NCBI RefSeq assembly: GCF_003390915.1
Contig: NZ_QMEM01000001.1
Span: 1,054,001-1,118,000 of the forward strand
DNA: 64,000 nt
Source of the DNA: Lewinella sp. IMCC34183
GTDB taxonomy: Bacteria; Bacteroidota; Bacteroidia; Chitinophagales; Saprospiraceae
Reading direction: 5' to 3'
Shown here: in pieces, positions 17,313-26,906 of the stretch
How positions within the stretch are numbered: the stretch's first letter is position 1
How the letters are laid out: each line of letters opens with the position of its first letter
Program-made: the position numbers and the translations under genes
The notes under the pieces: model-generated
Told to the model about the DNA's origin: nothing
What the model saw: the letters and a program-made list of their open reading frames with translations, nothing else
The model's database searches: none

Positions 17313-18413
17313 ATGACCGTTGCCGAAATCGTGCTTTTCCCCGTGCGGGTCCGGCTGGTGAAGCCATTTGTTATCTCCCTGGGACCGCTGACCCACGCCG
17401 AAAACCTGTTCGTCCGGGTGCGTACGGACGACGGACGTACCGGCTGGGGAGAGGCCAGCCCCTTCCCAACTATCCACGGCGAAACCCTGGACGGTGCCAT
17501 CGCCACCGGTCGGTACCTGGGCAGCCTGCTTCTAGGTACGCCAGCCGACGACGCACCCGCGTACACCGCCCGCATGAACCGGGCACTGCACGGAAATTTC
17601 GCGATCAAGTCGGCCTTCGATATAGCGCTCCACGACCTGACCGCCCAGGCGGCGGAGCTGCCCCTGTACCGCTATCTCGGGGGAAAGGAACCCCGCCCCC
17701 TGCATACGGACTATACGGTAAGCCTCGGCACCGCCTCCGAGATGGCGGCCGATGCCCTGACCATCGTCGAGCGGGGATTTCCGGTCATCAAGGTGAAGCT
17801 CGGCGACGGGGCCGCGCGCGACATCGACCGGGTGAGCGCTATCGTCGGGGCCGTGGGTGACGATGTGCCACTGCGGCTCGATGCCAACCAGGGCTGGAGT
17901 TTTGAGGAAGCCGTGACGGCCCTGCGGGGGCTGGCCCGCTTCAACGTGCAGCACTGCGAAGCCCCCATCGACCGCTACGAATGGACGCGGCTGCCCGAGC
18001 TGCGCCGCCATAGCCCGATCCCGCTGATGGCCGACGAAAGCTGCTGGAACGAGCAGGATGCGCGCCGCCTGCTGGCCATCGGCGCCGTCGACCGGATCAA
18101 CATCAAGCTGAGCAAGTCTGGCGGTCTCCACGTAGCCCGCAAGATCATCGACACCACGGACGTACCGCTCCAGGTGGGCGGCTTTCTGGAATCGCGCCTC
18201 GGCTTCACCGCCGCCGCCCACCTGGCCCTCAGCAGTGCGCGGGTGGCGTTTTGCGATTTCGACACTCCACTGATGCAGACCGAGGACCCCGTGGAGGGAG
18301 GGATCACCTACGGGCCGGGTGGGTTGGTGACCGTTCCGGATAGCCCGGGGCTGGGCGCCCGGCTGCGCCCGGAATATCAATTACCTTCGTCCGCCATAAC
18401 CATTACACCATGA
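17313..18413 (+). CDS. Dipeptide epimerase of the enolase superfamily (L-Ala-D/L-Glu epimerase type)
   Basis: A 366-aa cytoplasmic enzyme of the mandelate racemase/muconate-lactonizing branch. Visible features are the catalytic KxK motif (VIKVKLG), the metal ligands in [14 protein letters not shown] and ADESCW, the second catalytic lysine in NIKLSKSGG, and a C-terminal DxD (CDFDTP). This combination fits dipeptide epimerases that recycle murein peptides such as L-Ala-D-Glu. Exact substrate specificity cannot be read by eye. ATG at 17313 is preferred over the TTG at 17280 because it matches the family start. Its TGA overlaps the ATG of fumC by four bases, although fumC also has its own promoter-like element. 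Confidence 0.83.
   Translation: MTVAEIVLFPVRVRLVKPFVISLGPLTHAENLFVRVRTDDGRTGWGEASPFPTIHGETLDGAIATGRYLGSLLLGTPADDAPAYTARMNRALHGNFAIKSAFDIALHDLTAQAAELPLYRYLGGKEPRPLHTDYTVSLGTASEMAADALTIVERGFPVIKVKLGDGAARDIDRVSAIVGAVGDDVPLRLDANQGWSFEEAVTALRGLARFNVQHCEAPIDRYEWTRLPELRRHSPIPLMADESCWNEQDARRLLAIGAVDRINIKLSKSGGLHVARKIIDTTDVPLQVGGFLESRLGFTAAAHLALSSARVAFCDFDTPLMQTEDPVEGGITYGPGGLVTVPDSPGLGARLRPEYQLPSSAITITP
18382..18389 (+). promoter_or_regulatory. Internal -7 element for fumC
   Basis: TACCTTCG inside the 3' end of the epimerase gene, 20 bases before the fumC ATG. It would allow fumC to be transcribed independently of the epimerase gene. Confidence 0.45.
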
Positions 18414-19792
18414 GTACCCGCCAGGAAAAAGACAGTATCGGATACGTAGACGTACCCGCCGAGCGCTACTGGGGCGCCCAGACCCAGCGCAGCTTCACCA
18501 ATTTCGAGATCGGAGGCCAGCAAATGCCCGTGGAAGTCATCCGCGCCTTCGCCGTACTGAAGAAGGCCGCCGCCCGGACCAACGTGGCCCTGGGCGTGCT
18601 GGACGAAAAGAAATCGGACCTCATCGGCCGGGTCGCCGACGAGATCCTGGACGGCAAGCTAGACGATGAGTTTCCGCTCGTGGTCTGGCAGACCGGCTCC
18701 GGCACCCAGTCCAACATGAACGTCAATGAAGTCATCGCCAACCGCGGCCACGTGCTGCAGGGCGGAAAGCTCGACGACGCGGACAAGGCGCTCCACCCCA
18801 ACGACGACGTCAACAAGAGCCAGTCGAGCAACGACACCTTCCCCACGGCCATGCACATTGCCGCCTACCGCATCCTGGTAGAGAACACGATCCCGGGCGT
18901 GGAGCAACTGCGCGACACCCTGCGCGCCAAGTCGGAGGAAATGATGGACGTGGTCAAGATCGGCCGCACCCACTTCATGGACGCGACCCCGCTCACGCTG
19001 GGCCAGGAATTCAGCGGCTACGTCAGCCAGCTGGACCACGGCCTCCGCGCCCTCCGGAACACCCTCGATCACCTGGCCGAACTGGCCCTGGGTGGGACCG
19101 CCGTCGGTACGGGCCTCAACGCCCCCGACGGCTATGCGGAGCAGGTGGCGCAGGAAATCGCCGACCTGACCGGACTGCCCTTCCGCACCGCGGAAAACAA
19201 GTTCGAAGCCCTGGCCGCCCACGATGCCATCGTCGAGGCCCACGGTGCCTTGAAAACACTGGCCGCCAGCCTTACCAAGGTCGGCAACGACGTGCGTATG
19301 CTGTCGAGCGGCCCCCGCTCCGGCATCGGGGAGATCATCATCCCCGCCAACGAGCCCGGCAGCAGCATTATGCCCGGCAAGGTAAATCCCACCCAAAGCG
19401 AAGCCCTCACCATGGCCATGGCGCAGGTAATGGGTAACGACGTCGCCATCAATATCGGGGGCATGACGGGACAGTTTGAGCTGAACGTCTTCAAGCCGTT
19501 AATGATCTACAACTTTCTGATGAGCGCCCGGCTGATCGGTGACGCCAGCCGCAGCTTCGAGCAGAACTGCGCCGCCGGCATCGAACCCAACCGCGGACGG
19601 ATCCGCGAGCACCTGAACAACAGCCTGATGCTCGTCACCGCCCTCAATACCAAGATCGGCTACGACAAAGCCGCAAGTATTGCCAAGAAAGCCTACGCCG
19701 AGGAAACCACCCTGAAAGCAGCCGCGTTGGACCTGGGCTACCTCACCGCGGAGGAATTTGACGAGTGGGTTCGTCCGGAGGAAATGATTTAG
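18410..19792 (+). CDS. fumC: Fumarate hydratase, class II
   Basis: A 460-aa TCA-cycle enzyme that reversibly hydrates fumarate to malate. The family signature [11 protein letters not shown] is intact, and [15 protein letters not shown] and [14 protein letters not shown] are the other conserved regions of the fumarase/aspartase superfamily. The length is normal for FumC. The start overlaps the epimerase stop (ATGA). Downstream, the intergenic region consists of short tandem repeats before the BatA-type gene. Confidence 0.97.
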   Translation: MSTRQEKDSIGYVDVPAERYWGAQTQRSFTNFEIGGQQMPVEVIRAFAVLKKAAARTNVALGVLDEKKSDLIGRVADEILDGKLDDEFPLVVWQTGSGTQSNMNVNEVIANRGHVLQGGKLDDADKALHPNDDVNKSQSSNDTFPTAMHIAAYRILVENTIPGVEQLRDTLRAKSEEMMDVVKIGRTHFMDATPLTLGQEFSGYVSQLDHGLRALRNTLDHLAELALGGTAVGTGLNAPDGYAEQVAQEIADLTGLPFRTAENKFEALAAHDAIVEAHGALKTLAASLTKVGNDVRMLSSGPRSGIGEIIIPANEPGSSIMPGKVNPTQSEALTMAMAQVMGNDVAINIGGMTGQFELNVFKPLMIYNFLMSARLIGDASRSFEQNCAAGIEPNRGRIREHLNNSLMLVTALNTKIGYDKAASIAKKAYAEETTLKAAALDLGYLTAEEFDEWVRPEEMI

Positions 19793-19912
19793 TTCTGTAG
19801 TTCTGTAGTTCTGTAGTACCGATGATAACCAGCAACCCGCAACCAGCTAACCAGCAACCAGCAACCAGCAACCCGCAACCCGCAACCCGCAACCCGCAAC
19901 CAGCCAACCCGC
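19791..19912. repeat. Two adjacent microsatellites (8-nt and 7-nt units)
   Basis: The fumC stop is followed by three copies of an 8-nt unit (AGTTCTGT, 19791-19814). About twelve heptamers of the form AACCAGC or AACCCGC follow (19827-19912), ending four bases before the ATG of the BatA-type gene. A shorter run of related AACCAGY-like units occurs at 61442-61468. Copy number of such arrays can change by slippage, which would alter the spacing upstream of the start codon. Confidence 0.85.
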
Positions 19913-19915
19913 TAA

Positions 19916-21934
19916 ATGTCCTTCCTTTTTCCTTCCTTCCTCTGGGCCCTGGGGCTGATCGCCATACCGGTGATCATCCACCTGTTCTATTTCCGGCGGT
20001 TCAAAAAGGTGTACTTCAGCAACGTCCGCTTTCTGCGGGAGGTGAAGGAGGAAACGAGCATGCGCAGCCGGCTACGGAACCTGCTGGTGCTGCTGCTGCG
20101 CTGCCTGGCCGTTGCGGCACTAGTGCTGGCCTTCGCTCAGCCTTTCCTGCCGGTGGAGGACGATGCCCTGCAGGGTCGCAAGGCGGTAAGTATCTACATC
20201 GACAACAGCTTTAGCATGGCCGCAGAGAGCGACCGGGCCCCGCTCCTGCAGGTAGCCCGCGACCGCGCCCGGGCCATCGTGGAGGCGTACGCGCCCGACG
20301 ACCGGTTCCAGGTGCTTACCAACGCCTTCCGCGGCGGCGCCCAGCGCCTAATCGGCCGGGACGAGGCCCTGGACGCCATCGAGGAAGTGCGCGTAGGCCC
20401 GGAGAGCCGCCGCCTGTCCCGCGTGCTGGCCCGGCAAACCTCGGCCCTGACTACGGAGACGATCGACAACCGCATCGCGTACCTGATCTCCGATTTTCAG
20501 CGCAACGTGACCGACTTCACAGCGCCGGACACCAACGTGCAGGTAAACCTGGTGCCGCTGGCCGCCGTGCAGGAGCGAAACGTGGCCATCGATTCGGCCT
20601 GGTTCGACGCACCCGTACCCCAGCTCAACCAGAATAACCTGCTGCTCGTACGCGTGCGGAACTTCGGAGACCAGGCCGCGGATAATGTCCGGCTGAGCCT
20701 GGTGTACGACGGACAGACCAAGCCGGTTGGCACCCTGGCCGTGCCGGCGCGCGGCGCGGTCGTCGACAGCGTGTTCCTGAACATCAACCAGGGCGGCGCC
20801 GGTACGGCCCAACTCACCATCACGGACTACCCCGTGGAGTTCGACGATACCTACTACCTCTCCTTCCAGACCACCGACCGGGTGCGCGCCCTGCAGATCG
20901 ACGGGGACGGGCGTTTCGACCGCAACCTGACCGCCGCCCTGGACCTGAACGTTTTCGATCCCACCCGGGTCACGGCCCAGGCCATCGACTACGGCAGCCT
21001 CGGCAGTTACGAGCTGGTCATTCTTACCGACCTGGCCAGCATCGGCACGGGCCTGGCCGAACAACTAAGGCAGTACGTGCGGGGCGGCGGTAACCTGCTG
21101 GTCTTTCCGCCCGCCGGAGCCGACCTCAGCAGCTACAATGCCTTCCTGCGTCCGCTGCCGGCCGACGAGCTGGGGGCCTACCAGGAGCAACAGCGCGAGG
21201 TAAGCGGACTCAACGATGAGGAGTTTGTATTCAGCGGCGTGTTCGAGAACCGCCGAGCCGCCCTGAACCTCCCCACTACCGCCGGCAACTATCCCCTGAC
21301 CCGCTACGGCGGTCGCGGCCAGGAAAGCCTGCTAACCTACCGCGACGGCAGTACCGCCCTGGCAAAATTCGCGGCCGGCGGCGGTAACCTGTACCTGAGC
21401 GCCGCCCCCCTCGATCCTGCGGTCAGCGACCTGTCACGTAACGCCGAGGTATTCATCCCGATGCTCTACAAAATGGGGATCAGCAGCGGTCGCCGCCGGC
21501 CCGCCGCCTACACCATCGGACGCGACGAGGTGATCGAGACCAGCCGCCGGCAGGCGGGTGCCGACATCGTGTACAAGCTGCGCGGACCCGGCGGGGAGTT
21601 TATCCCCGAACAACGTGCGCTCGGGAACCGCGTGGCCCTCGGCCTCGGTGCCCAGGTACCGGAGGCGGGCGTCTATGACCTTATCATCGACGAGGAGCGG
21701 GTCGACGCTTTCGCCTTCAACTACGACCGGGCGGAATCCGACCTCACCTATACCTCCGCCACCGAGCTGGCCGACCTGCCGGACTACACCGTACTGGAAA
21801 CCGACAACCCGGCGGCCCTGGTGGAGGACGTGCGCGCCCGCAACGAGGGCCGGCCCCTCTGGCGCTACTTCATCTGGATGGCCCTGCTCTGCTTACTGGG
21901 CGAAGCCCTGGTCCTGCGGCTCTGGTCCGTATAA
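19916..21934 (+). CDS. BatA/VWA-domain membrane protein
   Basis: A 672-aa inner-membrane protein. The first 80 residues are the double-transmembrane BatA (aerotolerance regulator) N-terminal module (FLFPSFLWALGLIAIPVIIH). A von Willebrand factor A-like domain follows, with a MIDAS-type DNSFSM motif near residue 98. A long periplasmic, beta-rich region comes next, and a final transmembrane helix lies near the C-terminus (about 650-668). Bacteroidota carry several such proteins, linked to envelope integrity or metal-dependent adhesion; the partner is unknown. The start codon lies just after a heptamer microsatellite. Confidence 0.85.
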   Translation: MSFLFPSFLWALGLIAIPVIIHLFYFRRFKKVYFSNVRFLREVKEETSMRSRLRNLLVLLLRCLAVAALVLAFAQPFLPVEDDALQGRKAVSIYIDNSFSMAAESDRAPLLQVARDRARAIVEAYAPDDRFQVLTNAFRGGAQRLIGRDEALDAIEEVRVGPESRRLSRVLARQTSALTTETIDNRIAYLISDFQRNVTDFTAPDTNVQVNLVPLAAVQERNVAIDSAWFDAPVPQLNQNNLLLVRVRNFGDQAADNVRLSLVYDGQTKPVGTLAVPARGAVVDSVFLNINQGGAGTAQLTITDYPVEFDDTYYLSFQTTDRVRALQIDGDGRFDRNLTAALDLNVFDPTRVTAQAIDYGSLGSYELVILTDLASIGTGLAEQLRQYVRGGGNLLVFPPAGADLSSYNAFLRPLPADELGAYQEQQREVSGLNDEEFVFSGVFENRRAALNLPTTAGNYPLTRYGGRGQESLLTYRDGSTALAKFAAGGGNLYLSAAPLDPAVSDLSRNAEVFIPMLYKMGISSGRRRPAAYTIGRDEVIETSRRQAGADIVYKLRGPGGEFIPEQRALGNRVALGLGAQVPEAGVYDLIIDEERVDAFAFNYDRAESDLTYTSATELADLPDYTVLETDNPAALVEDVRARNEGRPLWRYFIWMALLCLLGEALVLRLWSV

Positions 21935-21976
21935 GGGACGGCCGGATACGCCGGTCCCTAATTCCGCCCGCTTTGA

Positions 21977-21984
21977 TACCTTTG
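21977..21984 (+). promoter_or_regulatory. -7 element directly upstream of the dihydroorotase-like gene
   Basis: TACCTTTG, a perfect consensus match, with only seven bases to the ATG at 21992. This suggests a leaderless or almost leaderless transcript. Confidence 0.6.
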
Positions 21985-21991
21985 CCCGCCT

Positions 21992-23260
21992 ATGCTGCTT
22001 CGCTCCGTGACGATCACCGACCCTACCAGTCCCCACCACGGGCAGACCCGTGACGTGCGCGTGACCGCCGGCACCATCGCGGCCATCTCGGAAGGCCTGC
22101 CGCCCGAAGAGGGCGAGCGGGTATTCGAGGGGAAAAACGTCCGCCTCTCGCCCGGTTTCGTAGACATCGGCGCCTACCTGGGTGACCCGGGGCATGAAGA
22201 ACGCGAAGACATCCGCAGCCTGACCGCCGCCGCCCAGGCCGGCGGTTACGTGGCCGTGGCCGTCCTGCCCAATACCGACCCCGTGCGCCAGTCCGTAGCG
22301 GACATGGCCTACCTCGATACCCATAACCGCGGCGGCGCGGTGGACCTGTTGCCCCTGGCCGCACTCAGCCGCGACGCCGCCGGACGCGACCTCACGGAGA
22401 TGATGGAACTGGACTCCGCCGGCGCCGTGGGCTTCACCGACGGACCGGGACACCCGGCCTCCGGCAGCCTGCTGCGGCGGGGACTCGAGTACGCCCGCTC
22501 CTTCGGGGGGCTCGTGCTGGAAACCCCCTACGACTCCGAGCTCGCCGAGGATGGGCAGATCCACGAGGGCAGCATCAGCGTGCAGCTGGGCCTGCGGGGG
22601 ATCCCTACCCTCTGCGAAACGATCCCGCTGCGCCGCAACCTCTCGCTGCTGGAATATACCGGCGGGCGCATGGCGGTACACCTCTTGTCCTCCGCCGAGG
22701 GGCTGTCCCTCGTCCGCGAGTACGCCGAAAGCTGCCCCGGCCTGGCGGGCTGTACGGTGGGCGCGCATCACCTCTGCTTCACCGACGGGGAGCTGGCGGG
22801 GTTTGATCCCAACTTCAAGATACTCCCGCCGCTGCGGGGTACCGCCGACCGCGACGCCCTCCGCATGGGCCTGGAAGAGGGGACCATCACGGCCATCGTG
22901 AGCCACCACCGCGCGCGCCACGGGGAAGAAAAAGACCTGGAATTTAGCTACGCCGCCTTCGGTGCCCGGGGGCTGGAAACCGCCCTGCGGCAGCAGCTCA
23001 CCTGGGCGACCCGCCCCGAACAGCTCGACGCCGTCATTCGGGCGCTGACCGCGGGCCCCCGGCAGCTCCTCGGCATGGAGCCGGTCGTCGTTCGGGAAGG
23101 AGCCCCGGCCCGGCTGACCCTCTTTACCACTGCCGGGGAGTCGGAGATCACCGTCGCCGACCTGCGTGGCAAGACCACCAACAGCCCCCTGCTCGGGCAC
23201 TCCCTGCCCGGGCGCGTCCTGGGTACGGTAAACCACGACCGGCTATGGACATCAGCGTAG
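21992..23260 (+). CDS. Dihydroorotase-like protein, probably non-catalytic (pseudo-DHOase)
   Basis: A 422-aa amidohydrolase-fold protein similar to Bacteroidota proteins annotated as dihydroorotase (PGFVDIGAYLGDPGHEERED, AVAVLPNTDP, GIPTLCE). The metal-binding DxHxH motif is replaced: the two histidines are Gly60 and Tyr62. The later catalytic Asp of the SDH/TDHAPH segment is absent (IVSHHRARH). By analogy with PyrC-prime proteins it may be a structural partner of aspartate transcarbamoylase, but no pyrB is nearby. It overlaps the glycosyltransferase gene by 16 bp and starts a run of overlapping genes ending with tadA. Confidence 0.82.
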   Translation: MLLRSVTITDPTSPHHGQTRDVRVTAGTIAAISEGLPPEEGERVFEGKNVRLSPGFVDIGAYLGDPGHEEREDIRSLTAAAQAGGYVAVAVLPNTDPVRQSVADMAYLDTHNRGGAVDLLPLAALSRDAAGRDLTEMMELDSAGAVGFTDGPGHPASGSLLRRGLEYARSFGGLVLETPYDSELAEDGQIHEGSISVQLGLRGIPTLCETIPLRRNLSLLEYTGGRMAVHLLSSAEGLSLVREYAESCPGLAGCTVGAHHLCFTDGELAGFDPNFKILPPLRGTADRDALRMGLEEGTITAIVSHHRARHGEEKDLEFSYAAFGARGLETALRQQLTWATRPEQLDAVIRALTAGPRQLLGMEPVVVREGAPARLTLFTTAGESEITVADLRGKTTNSPLLGHSLPGRVLGTVNHDRLWTSA

Positions 23261-24198
23261 TCGTCCCCCTCTATAACGAAGAAGAATCCCTGGGGGAACT
23301 CACCGACTGGATCGGCCGCGTGATGCGCGAAAACGGCTTCTCCTACGAAGTGTGGCTGGTCGACGACGGCAGCACCGACGACAGCTGGCGGATCGTGCAG
23401 CAACTCGCCGCCGCCAATGCCTGCCTGAAGGGTATCCGCTTTCAGCGCAATTACGGCAAAAGCCCGGCCCTGAACGTCGGATTCCAGCACGCTACCGGAG
23501 ACGTGATCATCACGATGGATGCCGACCTCCAGGATAGCCCCGACGAGATCCCCGCCCTCTACCGCATGATCATGGACGAGGGCTACGACGTGGTATCCGG
23601 CTGGAAGAAGGAACGGCAGGACCCGCTCGGAAAAACCATCCCCTCCCGCTTCTTCAACCAGGTCACGCGGCTGGTCAGCGGCATTCAGCTGCACGACTTC
23701 AACTGCGGGCTCAAGAGCTACCGCCACCAGGTAATCAAGTCGATCGAGGTATACGGCGACATGCACCGCCACATGCCTCTGTTGGCCAAGTGGGCCGGCT
23801 TCCGAAAGATCGGGGAGAAGGTAGTGGAGCACCGGCCGCGCAAGTACGGCAGCTCCAAGTTCGGGCTCTCGCGGCTGGTCACGGGTTTTCTCGACCTGCT
23901 GACGCTCATGTTCGTGGGCAAGTTTGGCAAGCGGCCCATGCACCTCTTCGGTACCCTGGGCACGCTGATGTTCCTGATCGGCTTCGTGGCGTCCATCGTG
24001 ATCGGTACCAAGAAGATCTACGCCCTGGCCAACAATATGCCGGGCATACTGGTCACCGACAACCCGTGGTTCTACATCAGCCTCACGACCATGGTACTGG
24101 GAACCATCCTCTTCGTGACCGGCTTTCTGGCCGAGCTGGTGGCCCGCTCCAACCCCGACCGCAACCACTACCTGGTAAAAGAGATCCTGGATGCTTGA
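23245..24198 (+). CDS. Family 2 glycosyltransferase with C-terminal membrane helices (DPM1/GtrB-like)
   Basis: A 317-aa enzyme. Residues 1-220 are a GT-A catalytic domain (SVVVPLYNEEESLGEL, WLVDDGSTDDS, the DxD-type MDADLQD, and QRNYGKSPAL). Two transmembrane helices follow at about 233-260 and 270-302. This layout fits polyprenyl-phosphate sugar transferases that load a sugar on undecaprenyl phosphate at the cytoplasmic face. The sugar is not evident. Its start lies inside the end of the dihydroorotase-like gene, and its end overlaps tadA by eight bases. Confidence 0.88.
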   Translation: MDISVVVPLYNEEESLGELTDWIGRVMRENGFSYEVWLVDDGSTDDSWRIVQQLAAANACLKGIRFQRNYGKSPALNVGFQHATGDVIITMDADLQDSPDEIPALYRMIMDEGYDVVSGWKKERQDPLGKTIPSRFFNQVTRLVSGIQLHDFNCGLKSYRHQVIKSIEVYGDMHRHMPLLAKWAGFRKIGEKVVEHRPRKYGSSKFGLSRLVTGFLDLLTLMFVGKFGKRPMHLFGTLGTLMFLIGFVASIVIGTKKIYALANNMPGILVTDNPWFYISLTTMVLGTILFVTGFLAELVARSNPDRNHYLVKEILDA

Positions 24199-24634
24199 GG
24201 TATACGACGACGCCTACTTCATGCGGCAGGCCCTGGGACAGGCCCGGCTGGCCGCCGCCATGGGGGAAATCCCCGTCGGGGCCGTTGTCGTCTCCCACGG
24301 GCGCATCATCGCCCGCGGCCACAACGAGACCGAGCGGCTGAGCGACGTCACCGCCCACGCCGAGATCATCGCCCTGACCGCCGCCGCCAACCACCTGGGC
24401 GACAAGTACCTGCTGGACTGCACCCTCTACGTGACCCTGGAGCCCTGCCCCATGTGCGCCGGGGCGTTGGCGTGGGCGCAGACCGCCCGCATCGTGTACG
24501 GCGCCAGCGACGACAAGCGGGGCTTCATGCGATTCGGGCGCGAGCTGCTCCACCCCAAGACGCGCCTGGAATTCGGCATCCTCCACGACGAGTGCGCCGA
24601 GCTCATGACAAGCTTCTTTCAGCAGCGCCGTTAA
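24191..24634 (+). CDS. tadA: tRNA-specific adenosine deaminase
   Basis: A 147-aa zinc deaminase that converts A34 to inosine in tRNA-Arg(ACG). The zinc site is complete: HAEI supplies the His and the catalytic Glu, and PCPMC supplies the two cysteines. The length matches TadA, and the segment LEPCPMCAGAL is characteristic. It overlaps the preceding glycosyltransferase gene by eight bases, so its expression is tied to that transcript. Confidence 0.93.
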   Translation: MLEVYDDAYFMRQALGQARLAAAMGEIPVGAVVVSHGRIIARGHNETERLSDVTAHAEIIALTAAANHLGDKYLLDCTLYVTLEPCPMCAGALAWAQTARIVYGASDDKRGFMRFGRELLHPKTRLEFGILHDECAELMTSFFQQRR

Positions 24635-24711
24635 ACTTGGCTTAAACCGGATTTTCACCGCACCCGCGGCCGCGCCGACCCCGTTCTTAGGCCTTACATA
24701 CCCCGGCATCC

Positions 24712-25242
24712 ATGTTACGTTTCCTCCCCCTGCTAGTTACTGTCTTTATGCTTACCGGCTGCGGCCCCCGGCTGCGCCCGTTCACCCAGCAGCTGGTCGA
24801 GGAGCAGCAGTGGGAGGAGGCCGACCTGCGGCGCATTCAGTTCTACCTGTCCGAAGACGTGGTGCTGCAGCGCGAACTGCGCAGCGGGAGCTCCCAGATC
24901 CGCAACGGTACGGTCAAGGTCATCAACGGCCGCGAGGTGGAGCAGGTCGTCTTCCGCCGCAATACGCCGGGGGTATTCACATTCAGCCCCAAGAGCCAGC
25001 GGGTGGCCGTTTCCTTCGAGGACGACGACCAGAACTTCCTGGTTTTCGGCCCCAACCCGAAAAACGGCGACCGCTACACGCTGCTGGCCAGCGACTGGGA
25101 CCGCAACAGCGGCACCGTCAACTACGCCGGGCGGGAGTGGCGCGTATCGAGCGCCGATGCCTTCGCCAACCTGATGATCAGCCTGAAACGGATTCGCGAC
25201 GAGGACACCCGCGGCCGTGTGGTACGGGGCCGCCGCCTTTAG
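24712..25242 (+). CDS. Hypothetical lipoprotein
   Basis: A 176-aa exported protein with a clear lipobox (MLTGC, Cys17) and a short hydrophobic signal. The mature part is beta-rich and charged. I recognise no family name with confidence, although similar proteins of about this length occur next to tadA or gmk in other Bacteroidota as far as I recall. It converges on gmk, and the coding ends overlap by four bases. Confidence 0.72.
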   Translation: MLRFLPLLVTVFMLTGCGPRLRPFTQQLVEEQQWEEADLRRIQFYLSEDVVLQRELRSGSSQIRNGTVKVINGREVEQVVFRRNTPGVFTFSPKSQRVAVSFEDDDQNFLVFGPNPKNGDRYTLLASDWDRNSGTVNYAGREWRVSSADAFANLMISLKRIRDEDTRGRVVRGRRL

Positions 25243-25826
25243 TCGCGGAGAAAATCGCGGGCGATCAGCTCGGCCTCGGCCAGTGCCGTATCCAGGTCGT
25301 CGTTGACGAGTACCCGGTCGAAGCGATTGGCGTAGGCCAGCTCCTCCCCCGCCCGGGCGATGCGTACGCGCAAACTCTCGTCGTCCTCGGTGGAGCGGTC
25401 GCGCAGGCGCTGAAACAGCACGTCCTCGGAGGGCGGCGCGACAAAGATGGCCAGGCTGTCCTCGGGGTAGTATTCCTTGATGTTCGTGGCGCCCTTCACC
25501 TCGATATCGAAGACGACGGTGCGCCCCTGCTTCCGGATACGCTGTACCTCCTCGTGGAGGGTGCCGTAGAAGCGGCCGGGGTACACCTCCTCGTATTCGA
25601 CGAAGGCGCCGGCGGCCACCCGGTCCAGGAATTCCCGGTTGCTCAGGAAATGGTAGTCGACCCCGTCGACCTCGCCGGGTCGCGGGGGGCGGGTCGTGGC
25701 CGATACGGAGAACGCCAGCTCACCGAAGGTGCGCAGCAGGTGGCGCACGATGGTCGTCTTGCCGGCGCCCGAGGGGGCCGTGAGGATGAGGAGTTTTCCG
25801 TGGGCGGGTTCAGGCGACATTGGCAA
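25239..25826 (-). CDS. gmk: Guanylate kinase
   Basis: A 195-aa enzyme (193 aa if the ATG at 25820 is used) that phosphorylates GMP to GDP with ATP. The P-loop TAPSGAGKTT, the GMP-binding region SATTRPPRPGEVDGVDYHF and the lid arginines (RLRDRSTEDDESL) are all present. It overlaps the upstream yicC gene by 17 bp on the same strand, a gene pair found in many bacteria. Confidence 0.95.
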   Translation of the reverse strand: MPMSPEPAHGKLLILTAPSGAGKTTIVRHLLRTFGELAFSVSATTRPPRPGEVDGVDYHFLSNREFLDRVAAGAFVEYEEVYPGRFYGTLHEEVQRIRKQGRTVVFDIEVKGATNIKEYYPEDSLAIFVAPPSEDVLFQRLRDRSTEDDESLRVRIARAGEELAYANRFDRVLVNDDLDTALAEAELIARDFLRD

Positions 25827-26703
25827 GCTGTTCTTTGATCATTTCCAGCTGTTCCTTCATATTGACGACAAGCTTCTGCAGGTCGGCGGAATACGACTTG
25901 GCCCCCAGCGTATTGATCTCGCGGCCGATCTCCTGGCTGATGAAGACGAGCTTGCGCCCTTTCACTTCGTCGTCGTTGGAGAGAATCTCCAGGAAGTACT
26001 CGCAGTTCTGGGAGAGGCGCACCTTTTCCTCGTTGATGTCCATTTTCTCGAGGTAGAAGAGGACTTCCTGCTCGTAGCGGTTCTTGTCGACGTTCTGCCG
26101 GCCGAGGTACTCGGCCAGGTGGCGCTCCATGCGGTTGCGGACGCCCTCGATACGCTGCTCGGAGTAATCGTCTACCCGTTCGAGCAGCTCCAGGATGGCG
26201 CCGACGCCGGTGCGGAGGTCTTCGGCCAGGGCGGCACCTTCCTGGTTGCGGTAGGCGTGCAGGCGGGACAGGGCATCGTTCACTACCGCCTGAATGTTCT
26301 CCCAGTCGCCGGGCCCGAGTTCGGCCAATCCGGATTCGATGATGCCGGGGGTCCGCAGCAGGGCCGGGACGAGGCCGTCCATGGTGTGCTCGGGCAGGGG
26401 CCGCTTGCCGTGGTCGTTGAGGCGAAAGTAGACGTCGTGGCTGATGGCGGAGAGCAGGGGCAGGTCGACGCGCACCTTGCCGGTGCCGGCCTCGTCGGTC
26501 ATCTCGAGGGACATCTCCAGTTTGCCGCGCTTGGTTTCGGCGAGTACGTGCTTGCGCAATTCGAGTTCGCGGGCCTGCAGGTTGAGGTTGGAGCGCAGGC
26601 GCAGGTCGGACTGCTTGCTGTTGAGCCCGCGCAGCTCGGCGGTATAGGTTTTACCACCGTCGGTACGGACGGCGCGACCGTAACCGGTCATGGAAAGGAG
26701 CAT
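25810..26703 (-). CDS. yicC: YicC-family endoribonuclease-like protein
   Basis: A 297-aa protein. The N-terminus MLLSMTGYGRA is diagnostic of YicC, and the C-terminal half corresponds to DUF1732 (LSNDDEVKGRKLVFISQEIGREINTLGAK). YicC of E. coli is reported to act as an endoribonuclease. It is followed by gmk with a 17-bp overlap. A TATCTTCG promoter-like element lies at 26725-26732 on the minus strand, divergent from the HU gene. Confidence 0.92.
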   Translation of the reverse strand: MLLSMTGYGRAVRTDGGKTYTAELRGLNSKQSDLRLRSNLNLQARELELRKHVLAETKRGKLEMSLEMTDEAGTGKVRVDLPLLSAISHDVYFRLNDHGKRPLPEHTMDGLVPALLRTPGIIESGLAELGPGDWENIQAVVNDALSRLHAYRNQEGAALAEDLRTGVGAILELLERVDDYSEQRIEGVRNRMERHLAEYLGRQNVDKNRYEQEVLFYLEKMDINEEKVRLSQNCEYFLEILSNDDEVKGRKLVFISQEIGREINTLGAKSYSADLQKLVVNMKEQLEMIKEQLANVA

Positions 26704-26724
26704 GGTAGGGGTGTTGGTGCGCGG

Positions 26725-26732
26725 CGAAGATA
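26725..26732 (-). promoter_or_regulatory. -7 element for yicC-gmk
   Basis: Reads TATCTTCG on the minus strand, 21 bases before the yicC ATG. Confidence 0.45.
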
Positions 26733-26906
26733 ACGGGAATTGCTTAGGGGGCCTCCCGGGGCCGGGGCGGGCACCTTAAAGGGAAGGAATTAATTCCTAA
26801 GTACTTGATAACAAAAGAAATAGTGTTGTTCGTTGGGTTAAAGCGGGTAAAAAGCAGATATTTGCACCGCTTTTTAGAACCCACGCTACGGGACAAAAAA
26901 TACAGA

